NCBI GenBank assembly: GCA_946403625.1
Contig: CAMJAP010000009.1
Coordinates: 1-56,714 of the forward strand
DNA: 56,714 nt
DNA from: an uncultured Lachnospiraceae bacterium
Lineage (GTDB): Bacteria > Bacillota > Clostridia > Lachnospirales > Lachnospiraceae
Direction: 5' to 3'
The translations under genes and the position numbers were made by a program. This document shows, in pieces, positions 7,767 through 17,173 of the stretch; the first letter of the stretch is position 1; each line of letters begins with the position of its first letter. The notes under the pieces were generated by a model. That model was given only the letters and a program-made list of their open reading frames with translations, had not been told where the DNA came from and ran no database searches.

Positions 7767-9326
7767 TTATCTTACTGCATCGGTCTGCAACTGCGCCGTT
7801 ACGGATGTATCCGCCTGCGGCCGGCAGCATTCCGTTACCTTCTCCAACGCCTCTTCCGCCGGGCAATCGATATCCGGCAGGAGCGGCAGCCCTTCCTTAC
7901 TCGTATCCACACGATGCCACCCCTTCATAGAAACCTGCATATAGATACCGGAATTGGGCAAGCGGTATTGCACAACATCGCCGTAGCTGGCCGGCAGGTT
8001 TCCGCAGGGTTCTCCGACGATGGTTCCCAGTCCGTTGTCCTGGATCAGCATCGCAAAATCCATAGCCGCACTGTAGGATACTACTGAGGTCAGTACATAG
8101 ACACTTCCGTCAAACACGGGTTCCTTCTGCCGGTTGGTTTCTACCGACTGTGCGATCGGCAGTATAAAATAGTGAAATCTCCATTCGCTGGCCCAGGTTT
8201 TGTATGTCTCGGTATTCAGGTAAGAAATAAATTCATCCGCTACCAGCGACGATCCGCCGCCGTTGTTGCGCAGATCCACCACGACATTGCGTATCCCCTT
8301 CTCCTCTACTTCCCGGAACATCTCTGCAACTGTTTTCCGATAGAACGCATTGTAATTGCATTCATCCAATGTCAATACCGCGAGGCTGTTCTCGTCATCG
8401 ATCTCATAGTACACAAAGTCTCTTTTTTCATCCGTCGGGCGGATATTCTCGCCTGTCGTTGCTTCGACATAATCGTACACTTCTTCCAGCGTAATAAAAT
8501 CCTCCGCGGTTACCACCCGCTCGGCCGGTTCCCCATCTTCCGAAACATAATCATAGGTGATCTCGCCATCGGTATCTACCCCCAGATAACGCAGACCTTC
8601 CAGCGTACTGATACGCGACTTCAGCAGACGGATCCCGTAACTTTCCGTTTCGTAGCTTACCAGCCCCGGATGGTCCTTCAAAAAATCTTCGAAACGTTCA
8701 CCATTGATTCCGACCAGCGTATACCCCGCCTGCCTCATCTCATAATTGTATTTCAAGTAATGCGGCTCCGCATACTCTTCATCCGTATGCGTATGTCCGT
8801 CCCCTAACAGCGCAAATACCGATTCAATCTCGCGGCTCAGTTCATAGGTCGGGACACTCTCCTGCTCCGACAGGTTCTTTCGCGCCTGTTCTGCTTTTGC
8901 TTCCACCTCCGGCGACATTCCGTCCACCGTAAGCGGATGCACGCGATTTAAATACTTCATCGCATAATCAAAATCTTCCAGCGCTTCTTTCCGGCTGATC
9001 ATACGATCCCCGTCACACTGCTTTCTAAAACAATCCATCCTTCTCGAAGATGCGTTCCAATACGGATTGATCAGAACAGCCAGAAATACCCCTGCATAGA
9101 TCACTGCATCGGCTGCGATCAATGCGATCCGCTTAAATGTTACTAACTTTCCTTTTTGCTCTTTTGTCTTACTGCGATACCACAGCTGCAACAGGATCAG
9201 ATAGACTGCGGCAACGATCATCGTCACCGTCTCGTTCATATCAAAACAATACTTGTTCACCAATACCACCAGCAGGATCGCCGCGTGCAAAAGCAGCAGA
9301 CCGATAGTTTTTAATACTTTTTTCAT
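7767..9326 (-). CDS. Membrane-anchored S41-family serine peptidase
   Basis: The 519-residue protein has three predicted membrane segments (about 7-25, 34-50 and 66-88), then an external part. The C-terminal half is a tail-specific-protease-type S41 core: VVVDLRNNGGG near residues 348-358, and LTSVVSYSAAMDFA with the likely nucleophile at Ser419. Two segments around residues 115-230 resemble the N-terminal helical region of Tricorn-core peptidases; a PDZ domain is not evident. It sits 19 bases after an ABC permease gene and 12 before the histidine kinase. That suggests a role in processing a peptide that is exported or sensed by the neighbours. Its substrate is unknown. Confidence 0.85.
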   Translation of the reverse strand: MKKVLKTIGLLLLHAAILLVVLVNKYCFDMNETVTMIVAAVYLILLQLWYRSKTKEQKGKLVTFKRIALIAADAVIYAGVFLAVLINPYWNASSRRMDCFRKQCDGDRMISRKEALEDFDYAMKYLNRVHPLTVDGMSPEVEAKAEQARKNLSEQESVPTYELSREIESVFALLGDGHTHTDEEYAEPHYLKYNYEMRQAGYTLVGINGERFEDFLKDHPGLVSYETESYGIRLLKSRISTLEGLRYLGVDTDGEITYDYVSEDGEPAERVVTAEDFITLEEVYDYVEATTGENIRPTDEKRDFVYYEIDDENSLAVLTLDECNYNAFYRKTVAEMFREVEEKGIRNVVVDLRNNGGGSSLVADEFISYLNTETYKTWASEWRFHYFILPIAQSVETNRQKEPVFDGSVYVLTSVVSYSAAMDFAMLIQDNGLGTIVGEPCGNLPASYGDVVQYRLPNSGIYMQVSMKGWHRVDTSKEGLPLLPDIDCPAEEALEKVTECCRPQADTSVTAQLQTDAVR

Positions 9327-9345
9327 GTTCTTCTCTCTTTCCTCC

Positions 9346-10440
9346 TTAAAACTCTGTTACATCCGCTCGCATCATCGCGCGCCCTTTTGCGATCACGGAT
9401 GGAATTACCACCAGCAGGTTGGACAATGCAAAGGCTGCCACGCCCGTTGCCGAATAATACGGAAGGTATTGCCCTTTCGGTATGTAATACAGTTCGTTCA
9501 TCAAAAATGTGAATAAAAAGGCAAATCCCCCGCCACACATGATCCCGATCGCATCCATCATCAGGATCTCACTGCCGCACTTCCGAAAGATCCTCCCTTT
9601 CGTAATGCCGAATGCCCGGTAGATGCCGAACTCATACGTTCGTTTAATGAAATGTCCCGTCAATACGGTATTCACCGTCACCGCGTGGATCACCGACAGG
9701 ATCAGTATGCACAAAAGAAACATATAGTCGAACGTCGCAAACTGCTTCGACAGCCAGTCCGTCATCAGACCGCTCACATTCACCTTACGTCCGGCCGCTT
9801 TTTCCAGCAGATAATCCCGCAGTTCCTGCCCGGACATCTGCTCCGAAAAGACATTGGCCCGTACCAGGTTCTCATCATCTGCCACCACATAAAAGACCGT
9901 GTAACTGTTATCCTCCGTCAGTGCTGCCAGCGTATAGGATCCGTTGATATCATCATCCAGCGTGTAATCCACCTGATCGCCGATCTGCAGTCCGTACTGT
10001 GCTGCGAGTGCCGTAGACATCACCACATTTCTGTCACCCACTCCGGAAAGATCGCATTCGATCCCCAGGAATGCAAACGCCCGTTGCAGATCCTCCGGCG
10101 TATTGAAAACCATCGACGCACTTCCCATCTCCACACCCATCGTACATTTCCAATCCAGTCCCGAAAAACCTCTGCCACTGCGTTCCTGCACGATCAGGTT
10201 TTCATCCGCTTTCAGTTCCGCCAGATAGGATTCGTATACCTGTATGCCCTCCGCGGCGGAGTCCGCACCGATCAAACAGATCTTTGCATCATACTCTTCG
10301 TTTTTACTCCAGAAATACTGCATACTGCTGATATAGTTTCCCGCAATGAACAAAAACACGGTACACATAAGCAGAAGGATCAGGAGTGCCGCACGGCTTT
10401 TATTTTCTTTGATATAGCAGAATGCCGATAACGGTCTCAT
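9346..10440 (-). CDS. FtsX-like ABC transporter permease
   Basis: The 364-residue protein has one N-terminal membrane segment (about 17-36), a roughly 200-residue extracellular region and three C-terminal membrane segments. The REFG-like segment FIKRTYEFGIYRAFGITKG is typical of FtsX/MacB-fold permeases. Its start overlaps the stop of the ATPase gene by 4 bases. It pairs with the second FtsX-like permease at 11137-12297, so the transporter is probably a heterodimer that acts mechanically on peptides or envelope components rather than a small-molecule channel. Confidence 0.87.
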   Translation of the reverse strand: MRPLSAFCYIKENKSRAALLILLLMCTVFLFIAGNYISSMQYFWSKNEEYDAKICLIGADSAAEGIQVYESYLAELKADENLIVQERSGRGFSGLDWKCTMGVEMGSASMVFNTPEDLQRAFAFLGIECDLSGVGDRNVVMSTALAAQYGLQIGDQVDYTLDDDINGSYTLAALTEDNSYTVFYVVADDENLVRANVFSEQMSGQELRDYLLEKAAGRKVNVSGLMTDWLSKQFATFDYMFLLCILILSVIHAVTVNTVLTGHFIKRTYEFGIYRAFGITKGRIFRKCGSEILMMDAIGIMCGGGFAFLFTFLMNELYYIPKGQYLPYYSATGVAAFALSNLLVVIPSVIAKGRAMMRADVTEF

Positions 10441-11126
10441 CCTCTCTCCTTTTCCGGAATATCCGATGACGCATCACGGATCTCGCCGTCCCACATCTCG
10501 AGGATGCGGTCGCAGTCTTTTAGGATACTCTTATCATGCGTTACCACCAGTACCAGCCGTTCCAAAGAATACTCCTTTAGGATCTTCATCACATTGTATG
10601 CATTTTCATGGTCTAACGACGCCGTCGGTTCATCGGCAAAGATCACTTTCGGATCGTTGATCACGGCTCTGGCGATGGCCACTCTCTGGCATTGTCCGCC
10701 GGACAGTTTTGCCGGCTTCTTGGAAAACTCCCGCTCACGGATCCCCAGTTTGGTCAGGATCTCCTCTGCCTTTTTTCGCATGGTTTTGTCTTTTTCGTTC
10801 GCCGCAACCATCACATTTTCCACTGCACTCATATAGGGCACCAGGTAATGTTTCTGAAAGATAAAACCAAACTCACGACGCCGCAGATCGTCCCTCTCCA
10901 CATTCGTGCAGTTGGTCAGTTCCCGTCCGTTATAGAGAATGCTGCCTTCCGTCGGTATCTTCAGTGTGGACAGGCAATACATCAGCGTACTCTTTCCGCT
11001 GGCGGACGGCCCGATGATACCGATGAGTCCGCGGTCCGGCAGCTGCAGGTCAAAACCTTTGAGTGCATACAACTTTTCTTCTTTTTCCATATCGTAGATC
11101 ATACAGATCTGTTTTACATCGAACAT
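10437..11126 (-). CDS. ABC transporter ATP-binding protein (LolD/MacB type)
   Basis: The 229-residue ATPase has Walker A GPSASGKST near residue 40, signature LSGGQCQRVAIARA near residue 142 and Walker B VIFADEPTASLD near residue 163, followed by a switch His in VVTHD. It belongs to the FtsE/LolD/MacB class that partners FtsX-fold permeases. It lies between the two permease genes: 10 bases after the upstream one and overlapping the downstream one. Confidence 0.93.
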   Translation of the reverse strand: MFDVKQICMIYDMEKEEKLYALKGFDLQLPDRGLIGIIGPSASGKSTLMYCLSTLKIPTEGSILYNGRELTNCTNVERDDLRRREFGFIFQKHYLVPYMSAVENVMVAANEKDKTMRKKAEEILTKLGIREREFSKKPAKLSGGQCQRVAIARAVINDPKVIFADEPTASLDHENAYNVMKILKEYSLERLVLVVTHDKSILKDCDRILEMWDGEIRDASSDIPEKERG

Positions 11127-11136
11127 ATTGTTCTCC

Positions 11137-12297
11137 TTATTCCTCGATCGCGTCGATTGTTTTGACGGCGTTGATACTCCATAGAACGGGGATCTGCAGT
11201 ATCCCCATGATCAGCACATAGGTGGCGAGGATGCGGAAGATCTGCTCCGGCATCAGGACACGACAGTTTAAACCTTTTGCCTCGATCATAAACCTGCGGA
11301 TCATCCATCCGCCGCCGAGTCCTGCAAACAGTCCCAGTACTGCACCGGTTCCGAAGATCATCAGCATCTCCCGCATGATCATTCCGTATACGGCACTGCG
11401 GCTGTAACCGATCGACATATACAGGCAGTATTCGTTCATGCGGTTTCTCAGATACGAAATGTAGGCGATCAGTATTGTAAATGCCAGAAATGCCGTCACG
11501 ATCGTATGGATCGTATCGATCACCCGCTCCACCATACCTTTGACCTCCGTTTCATAGAAGGACTTCATCGATACTCCGTCTTCCACCCGGTCAGCCTCGG
11601 ATATCGTGATCCCCAGGTCTTTTAAGAGTGCCGTCATATCATATATACTTTCGTCTTTTTCCGTCACAATGAACCAACCGTTATTGGTAAAGCCCGCCGG
11701 TGTACCGACCACCGTCATATACGGAGAGCGCAGCGTTCCGACGATACGGAAGGTATCACCGTAGGCAAACGGCATATAGGCGTCTCCGATCTGTGCGTCT
11801 GCATTTTTCAAAAGTGCCTCTTCTACCAGGATCTCCCCTTCGCCCTCCGGCATCCGCCCGGCCGTAAGCTGCGCTTCCATATGCGTAAGGTAATCCGGGA
11901 TCCCTTCTGCGTCCAGAAGCGGCACTTCGTATCCGATCATCCCGAAGACCGATTGATACTGGCTGTATATCGCCTGCGTGTAATAAGCATCTTCGATTCC
12001 GTCAACCGCTTTCAGTCTTTCGACCAGGTCCTGCGTTTTTTTCTCATATACCGCGTACAATTCTTCCCCGCTGTCAAACTCCTCCGTACGAATCCCGTAC
12101 CCTCTGGTGGAGATATCCAGGAACGCCACCTTCTTCGGCATCTCAAAAACGACCGTCCGGAAACTCTCCGTGGATACATTTAACAACATCGCGATCACAT
12201 AGATCGCCGTAAATACCATCGCCAGCGCAAGCACCAGTGCACCGACGGTCTTTTTGTTATTTTTTATAAAATTCCATGCGGACAACCCGGATTTCAT
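11137..12297 (-). CDS. FtsX-like ABC transporter permease
   Basis: The 386-residue product has an N-terminal membrane segment (about 16-38), an extracellular domain with a MacB-PCD-like fold (about 40-265) and three C-terminal membrane segments separated by a short glycine-rich loop. It is related in architecture, though not closely in sequence, to the permease at 9346-10440. It follows the CPBP-like gene by 23 bases and precedes the ATPase gene by 10. Confidence 0.86.
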   Translation of the reverse strand: MKSGLSAWNFIKNNKKTVGALVLALAMVFTAIYVIAMLLNVSTESFRTVVFEMPKKVAFLDISTRGYGIRTEEFDSGEELYAVYEKKTQDLVERLKAVDGIEDAYYTQAIYSQYQSVFGMIGYEVPLLDAEGIPDYLTHMEAQLTAGRMPEGEGEILVEEALLKNADAQIGDAYMPFAYGDTFRIVGTLRSPYMTVVGTPAGFTNNGWFIVTEKDESIYDMTALLKDLGITISEADRVEDGVSMKSFYETEVKGMVERVIDTIHTIVTAFLAFTILIAYISYLRNRMNEYCLYMSIGYSRSAVYGMIMREMLMIFGTGAVLGLFAGLGGGWMIRRFMIEAKGLNCRVLMPEQIFRILATYVLIMGILQIPVLWSINAVKTIDAIEE

Positions 12298-12320
12298 TTT
12301 GATACCTTTCTATTTTTTCC

Positions 12321-13025
12321 TTACATCGCATTCCAATAAACCAGAAAGATCAGAACGCACCCCCACGCATTCCCCGTTTCTTTTCTTACAATGAGCATAC
12401 CGTAGATCAAAAACATGGTCAGGAACATCTCCAAAAACGCATCCGGGGTGACTCCTACCATTCCATGGATCACGATGCACATTACTGCACAAACAAATGC
12501 CCCGATATCCCAAAACCGGTATTTGGAAGGAAAGCGTTCACTGAGCTTATCCCGGATCACCACATAATTGAAGCCCTCAAAAAATCCCCAGGCGACTGCC
12601 GTCAGAAGCAAGCCCGGTATTTTTACAGCCATACTTGCGGAAAGCAGTTCCTTGGTCGTAAACACATCGTAAAACGGGCACCACACATGAACATGTCCTC
12701 TTGCCAGTTGGTAGATAAAATCAGGCACGCAGCATGCGAGACTCAAAAGCAATGCCGGCAAAAGGTTTTTGGTATTCAGTCCGAAGTCGGTAAAGCTTTC
12801 TTTTCGGAGCATACATACCACGGTGATGCCAAGCCCCGCCAGCGCATACTGACCGCAGACCGCAGCTACCGCAACTCTCGGAAGAACCGGACGACCGGTA
12901 TCATAAATAAACCCGTTGAACTGCCGTCCGAATATCATAAGCACAAATACCAGCACCAGCGCCGTGATCGCTCCGATCATGATCAGATCCATATTCAGTT
13001 GTTTTTTTCTTGCCTGCATATCCAT
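12321..13025 (-). CDS. CPBP/CAAX-protease-like polytopic membrane protein
   Basis: The 234-residue protein has six to seven predicted membrane helices. A segment WGFFEGFNYVVIRDKL resembles the first CPBP (Abi/CAAX protease) motif but with a single Glu instead of the usual EE pair. A later VIHGM supplies a histidine. CPBP proteins often accompany bacteriocin or peptide-export operons as immunity or processing factors; whether this one is active is uncertain. It is the first gene of the ABC/S41/two-component operon. AGGA lies 9 bases before the ATG and a possible -10 (TATGAT, 13065-13060) lies upstream without a clear -35. Confidence 0.65.
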   Translation of the reverse strand: MDMQARKKQLNMDLIMIGAITALVLVFVLMIFGRQFNGFIYDTGRPVLPRVAVAAVCGQYALAGLGITVVCMLRKESFTDFGLNTKNLLPALLLSLACCVPDFIYQLARGHVHVWCPFYDVFTTKELLSASMAVKIPGLLLTAVAWGFFEGFNYVVIRDKLSERFPSKYRFWDIGAFVCAVMCIVIHGMVGVTPDAFLEMFLTMFLIYGMLIVRKETGNAWGCVLIFLVYWNAM

Positions 13026-13081
13026 ACCATTTATTCCTATTCTTTTTTAATCCTCACCTATCATACAAAATGTGCAGACAT

Positions 13082-13124
13082 AAAAACAGTGACCGCAGTC
13101 ATATCTTTCTATGACTACGGTCAC
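13082..13124 (-). terminator. Terminator after the DUF4190-like gene
   Basis: A strong hairpin has arms GTGACCGCAGTCATA (13089-13103) and TATGACTACGGTCAC (13110-13124), with one mismatch. On the minus strand it is followed by TGTTTTTA. The plus side lacks a T-run. It closes the MacAB-like cluster. Confidence 0.85.
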
Positions 13125-13150
13125 AAACATGTTATCCTCAGGATTCTTTT

Positions 13151-13489
13151 TTAATTTGACATCATGAGTCCGTTTCCCAGCCAGACAAAGACTCCGTACA
13201 TTACCAGGATCAGAATTGCCAGAATCAGGCCGAGCACCGCAAATACGATCCCTGCGATTCCCAATCCCTTTCCTGTGGTTCCGGTCTTTTGGCTGTCCGC
13301 AATGCCTACGATGGAAAGGATCAATCCGGCGATCAGCGCGATCACCACGATACCAAAGAATACTGCAACCAGTGTGGATGTTAGTATGGTCCTTCTGCCG
13401 GCGTAACTGATCATAACGGTAACGACCGGCATTGCAAAAGATAAAAGGAAGCCGAGAAGGCAGAATTTGTTAAGTGATTTATTTTCCAT
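13151..13489 (-). CDS. Small DUF4190-like membrane protein
   Basis: The 112-residue product has three hydrophobic segments (about 7-25, 36-62 and 76-104) around a short GKGLGIAGI loop, the usual look of DUF4190 proteins. Function is unknown. Two in-frame ATGs lie 6 bases apart. The second (13489, MENKSLNK) is preferred because AAAGGAGA sits about 7 bases before it and is almost in contact with the first. It follows the MacB-like permease gene with a repeat in between and ends at a strong terminator. Confidence 0.78.
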   Translation of the reverse strand: MENKSLNKFCLLGFLLSFAMPVVTVMISYAGRRTILTSTLVAVFFGIVVIALIAGLILSIVGIADSQKTGTTGKGLGIAGIVFAVLGLILAILILVMYGVFVWLGNGLMMSN

Positions 13490-13506
13490 GTTCATTCTCC
13501 TTTAAA

Positions 13507-13532
13507 CACCTCCCCGCAAGGGGAAGGCAAGG
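13507..13532. repeat. Dispersed GC-hairpin repeat, short copy
   Basis: The sequence CCTCCCCGCAAGGGGAAGGCA is a short copy of an intergenic hairpin family found at least five times in this window (also near 32564, 39785, 43816 and 51499), always in the same orientation. It lies between the MacB-like permease stop and the next gene. Confidence 0.7.
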
Positions 13533-13549
13533 GTAGGCAAAGGTTTGTT

Positions 13550-14752
13550 TTATTCTGCACGCAGGGCGTCGATGGGGTTCAGTTCGCTGGCGCGCTTTGC
13601 GGGCATCCAGCCGAAGATGATACCGACGGCTGCGGAGAAACCAAAGCCCAGCATGATCGCGCCGACGGAAAATACGAACTTGGTATCCATCAGTTTGGCG
13701 GCGATCATAGCTATGCTCTCGCCCAGCACAATACCGATGAATCCGCCCACCATAGACAGCACGATCGATTCGATCATAAACTGCGCCTGGATACGGCCCG
13801 GCGTTGCTCCGAGGGCTTTACGCAGACCGATCTCTTTGGTGCGTTCCGAAACCGATACCAGCATCATGTTCATAATACCGATACCGCCGACCAGCAGTGA
13901 AATGGATGCGATACCACCGAGCAGTCCGCTCATCATACTCGTTGCACTGTCCACCATATCCATCAGGGAACTGAAGTTGTACACCGAGAAGAAATCGTCG
14001 TTCTCATTGTACAGGTTCTTCATCGTGGCACGCAGACGCTCTTCCACTTTTGTCATATCGGCGCTGTCTTCCACATACACTTCCAGGCTGTTCACCACAC
14101 CGTTACCGGTCATGGTCAGCGCATTTTTGTAAGGCACGAGAATGGTTCCCGCCAGGGTACTGTCATCCATCATCATGCTCATCATATTATCGCTCTTTTT
14201 GTAAATGCCAACGATCGTATAACGATATCCGTGCAACAGGATCTGTCCGCCCAGCACCTGCTTTCCGAGCAGCGCGTGCTTTACATAGCTCTGGTCAACG
14301 ATGCAGACATAGGCATCACCGCTCATATCCTGCTCATTAAATGCCCGTCCGGACAGGATGATGTCGCTGTTGTGCTGAAAATACAGCGTATTCTTGCCTT
14401 CGACATTGGTCTCTTCATAAACCTCTTTGCCCACAACGGAAGTCGTTGTGAGAGACACCGTCGGTGACAGGCCTTCCACACCTTCCACATTTGCCAGCAC
14501 TTCCATATCCTTATCGGAAAGTCCGTACTTCATCGCCGACGCATAGGTCTGTACCGAGATCGTGCCCGCACCCAGGTCACTGAACTCACCCATCAATTCG
14601 CCGGATACTGCCTGCACAATGGTCACCAGACCGATCACGGCACCGACACCGATGATAATACCGAGCATCGTCAGGAAGGAACGCATCCGGTTGGACCGGA
14701 TATTCTGCAGAGCCATTCGCAGACTCTGACCGACCACTGCGAAATTAAGCAT
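13550..14752 (-). CDS. MacB-like ABC transporter permease
   Basis: The 400-residue permease has the MacB plan: the first membrane segment after SLRMALQNIRSNRMRSFLT, a periplasmic-core-like extracellular domain (about residues 45-270) and three C-terminal membrane segments with the GLRKALGATPGRIQAQF loop. The start is ATG 14752, with GGAGG 8 bases upstream inside the end of the ATPase gene; genes overlap by 8 bases. With the ATPase and HlyD-type adaptor it forms a tripartite-like exporter, which in Gram-positives exports peptides or drugs or senses envelope stress. Confidence 0.93.
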   Translation of the reverse strand: MLNFAVVGQSLRMALQNIRSNRMRSFLTMLGIIIGVGAVIGLVTIVQAVSGELMGEFSDLGAGTISVQTYASAMKYGLSDKDMEVLANVEGVEGLSPTVSLTTTSVVGKEVYEETNVEGKNTLYFQHNSDIILSGRAFNEQDMSGDAYVCIVDQSYVKHALLGKQVLGGQILLHGYRYTIVGIYKKSDNMMSMMMDDSTLAGTILVPYKNALTMTGNGVVNSLEVYVEDSADMTKVEERLRATMKNLYNENDDFFSVYNFSSLMDMVDSATSMMSGLLGGIASISLLVGGIGIMNMMLVSVSERTKEIGLRKALGATPGRIQAQFMIESIVLSMVGGFIGIVLGESIAMIAAKLMDTKFVFSVGAIMLGFGFSAAVGIIFGWMPAKRASELNPIDALRAE

Positions 14753-15443
14753 CTTCCAGTCCTCCTTCACTGATATTTCCGTCCAGGATACGCACGATAC
14801 GACTCGCGTGCGATGCGATCTTGGCATCATGCGTGATCATAATGATCGTACGCCCCTCGTCATTCAACTCATGAAACAATCCCATCACCTGCGCACCGGT
14901 CTTTTGATCCAATGCACCCGTCGGCTCATCCGCCAGTAAGATGGTCGGGTTGGTCGCAATGGCACGTGCGATCGCCACTCGTTGCTGCTGACCACCGGAC
15001 AACTGATTGGGATAATGATACATACGATCTTCCAGGCCCACTTTGATGAGCATTTCTTCCGCCCGTTCCCTGCGCTGCTTTTCCGACATATTGGCATAGA
15101 TCAGCGGCAGTTCCACATTCTGAAATGCCGTCTGTCTCTGCAGCAGATGAAACGACTGAAAGATAAAACCGACTTCCTTACTGCGGATACGCGCCAGTTC
15201 CGTCTCGTCCTCATCCGCGATCAGTTTGCCATGCAGCCAGTAATCGCCGTTGGTCGGTACATCCAGACAGCCGATGATATTCATCAGCGTGGATTTACCC
15301 GAACCGGAAGGTCCCAGCACCGCCAGAAACTCTCCGCGGCGAACGCTTAAGTCAATGCCTTTGAGCACGACTGAAGTCTCTTCGCCCATTTCATATTCTT
15401 TTGTGATCCCCTGCATTTTGAGGATCTCTTCACCAAGTTCCAT
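14745..15443 (-). CDS. MacB/LolD-type ABC ATP-binding protein
   Basis: The 232-residue ATPase has Walker A GPSGSGKSTLMN near residue 43, signature LSGGQQQRVAIARA near residue 145, Walker B LLADEPTGALD near residue 167 and the switch His in MITHD. It begins 6 bases after the adaptor gene and overlaps the permease. The sequence LMNIIGCLDVPTNG is typical of MacB-class ATPases. Confidence 0.95.
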   Translation of the reverse strand: MELGEEILKMQGITKEYEMGEETSVVLKGIDLSVRRGEFLAVLGPSGSGKSTLMNIIGCLDVPTNGDYWLHGKLIADEDETELARIRSKEVGFIFQSFHLLQRQTAFQNVELPLIYANMSEKQRRERAEEMLIKVGLEDRMYHYPNQLSGGQQQRVAIARAIATNPTILLADEPTGALDQKTGAQVMGLFHELNDEGRTIIMITHDAKIASHASRIVRILDGNISEGGLEDA

Positions 15444-15449
15444 CCTGCT

Positions 15450-17042
15450 TTATTCCCCCGACATCTGCATCTGCAATTCCGCCAGGTTAAAGGAGGACTG
15501 CAACACCGTTTCCCCTTCGGAAAGTCCGCTTAAGATCTCCGTATAGGTACCGTCCGAAACACCGCAGGTAACATCTCTCTGCTCGATTCCCTTGCCGTCT
15601 GCCGCATACATCTGCACATAAGCCGTTCCGTCATCCCGGATCTGAATGCTCTTGGTCTCTACGGTCAGGACATCTTTCAGATCGTTGGTCACCAGCCGCA
15701 CTTCCACGCTCATACCGCTTCGTACATCTTCGTCTGCGGTAAAGTTTACTTCCGAATCAAAATAGGAAACACCTTTTTCCGAGGTCGCAATACGGCTGAT
15801 CTGCGTGATCTCACCTTCGTAATCCTTGCCGATGGCATTTAAGGTGATCTCTACCGGTACACCGACAGCGGCTCCCATAATGTCATATTCGTTGATCTTG
15901 ATGGCTACTTTCATCTCGCCGAAATCGGTAACCACTGCTGCCGGCTTCTCATTGCTGGTCGAGATCATATCGCCTTCCTTGATATTGAGTACCGTGATCA
16001 CACCACTCATCGGCGCTTTGACCGTACAGTCTTCCAGCTGATCATACAGTCTGGCCAGTTTCAGTTCGTTTACGGAAGTATCCTCTCCCAGCAGCGCCTG
16101 ATCATACTGTGTACGATATCCCTGCAGGGTCTCTTTCGTCTGCGTTTCCGCCATGGTATATGCGTGCAATGCAATGTTGTACTGATCCACAGCGTTTAAG
16201 TAGGAATTTTGTGCCGAGATCAGCTTATCCGTCACTGCGACGATGTTCGCTTCTTCCGTACGTTTTGCCGCTTCCAGATCGGCCAGTGCATTGTTATATG
16301 AAACCCATGCGCTGTCCAGAGCGTGTTCTGCGTTCTCATAGTTTGCGTCATAACGATACTGTACATCGTCGTCTGCCACTTTCTTTTCGTGATCGGCCAC
16401 TTCCAGACTGATCTGCTTATCCCGCACATTCTGGTATGCATTGTCTACGGCGCGCTGTGCACTGACGATCCCCTGGCTCAATCCGGCCTGGTTTTCGGAG
16501 ATCTCTTTCTGATAATCTCTCTGTGCATTCTGCAATGCGATCTCTGCACTCTGTACATTGGCTGTTGCCGTTACGATCTGGTTCTGTGCATTTACCAGCG
16601 TGCTGTTCTGTCCGTTTGCCAGGTCATTTTTGTAGTTGTTGTAAGTATTTCTTGCCGACTGAATGGACAGATCCGTGCTGGCTGCATTTACCGACATCGA
16701 AAGTTCCAGTTCCTCGATCTGGTTTTCGATGCTCTCGCGATCCAGCAATGCGACCACATCGCCTTCCTTTACTTCATCGCCGACTTCCACCAGCACATCC
16801 ACTACCTTAACACCGGTCACCTCTGCCAGCACATTCTGCTCCGTCACCGGTTCCACCACGCCGGTAAAACTATGGTAGGTACGGATATCCCTGCGCTGTA
16901 CGGTATCCTGTGAAAATGCACCGGCCGCCTTTCCTGCGGCACAGTGTCCCAGACCGAACACCACACCCACAATGATCAACAAAATGATGATCAACTTGCC
17001 TACTTTAAATTTTTTCTTTTTCTTCTTTTTTGTCTCCGCCAC
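15450..17042 (-). CDS. HlyD/MacA-like efflux adaptor protein
   Basis: The likely 530-residue adaptor starts at GTG 17042, with AAGGAGG 7 bases upstream, giving VAET followed by a lysine run and one membrane segment (about residues 18-40). Biotinyl-lipoyl halves flank a long alpha-helical coiled hairpin rich in Ala, Asn and Gln (about residues 95-310), then beta-barrel and membrane-proximal domains. It is longer than Gram-negative MacA because of the hairpin. It opens the export operon and lies directly behind a strong promoter. Confidence 0.9.
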   Translation of the reverse strand: MAETKKKKKKKFKVGKLIIILLIIVGVVFGLGHCAAGKAAGAFSQDTVQRRDIRTYHSFTGVVEPVTEQNVLAEVTGVKVVDVLVEVGDEVKEGDVVALLDRESIENQIEELELSMSVNAASTDLSIQSARNTYNNYKNDLANGQNSTLVNAQNQIVTATANVQSAEIALQNAQRDYQKEISENQAGLSQGIVSAQRAVDNAYQNVRDKQISLEVADHEKKVADDDVQYRYDANYENAEHALDSAWVSYNNALADLEAAKRTEEANIVAVTDKLISAQNSYLNAVDQYNIALHAYTMAETQTKETLQGYRTQYDQALLGEDTSVNELKLARLYDQLEDCTVKAPMSGVITVLNIKEGDMISTSNEKPAAVVTDFGEMKVAIKINEYDIMGAAVGVPVEITLNAIGKDYEGEITQISRIATSEKGVSYFDSEVNFTADEDVRSGMSVEVRLVTNDLKDVLTVETKSIQIRDDGTAYVQMYAADGKGIEQRDVTCGVSDGTYTEILSGLSEGETVLQSSFNLAELQMQMSGE

Positions 17043-17104
17043 TTTCGCCCCTCCTTGCGTGTTGCGTTCTATGCCACACACGATAATATAACAAACAATA
17101 TAAT

Positions 17105-17134
17105 ATTTTATGTTGACTGTGCAAAACTGTCAAC
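17105..17134 (-). promoter_or_regulatory. Promoter of the MacAB-like operon
   Basis: Minus-strand TTGACA (17133-17128), 17 bp and TAAAAT (17110-17105). An inverted repeat GTTGAC...GTCAAC (17112-17117 and 17129-17134) covers the -35 and most of the spacer and may be a regulator site. Confidence 0.8.
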
Positions 17135-17173
17135 AATTCAATTCTGTTTTCATCAAATCTTCATAATTACTGC

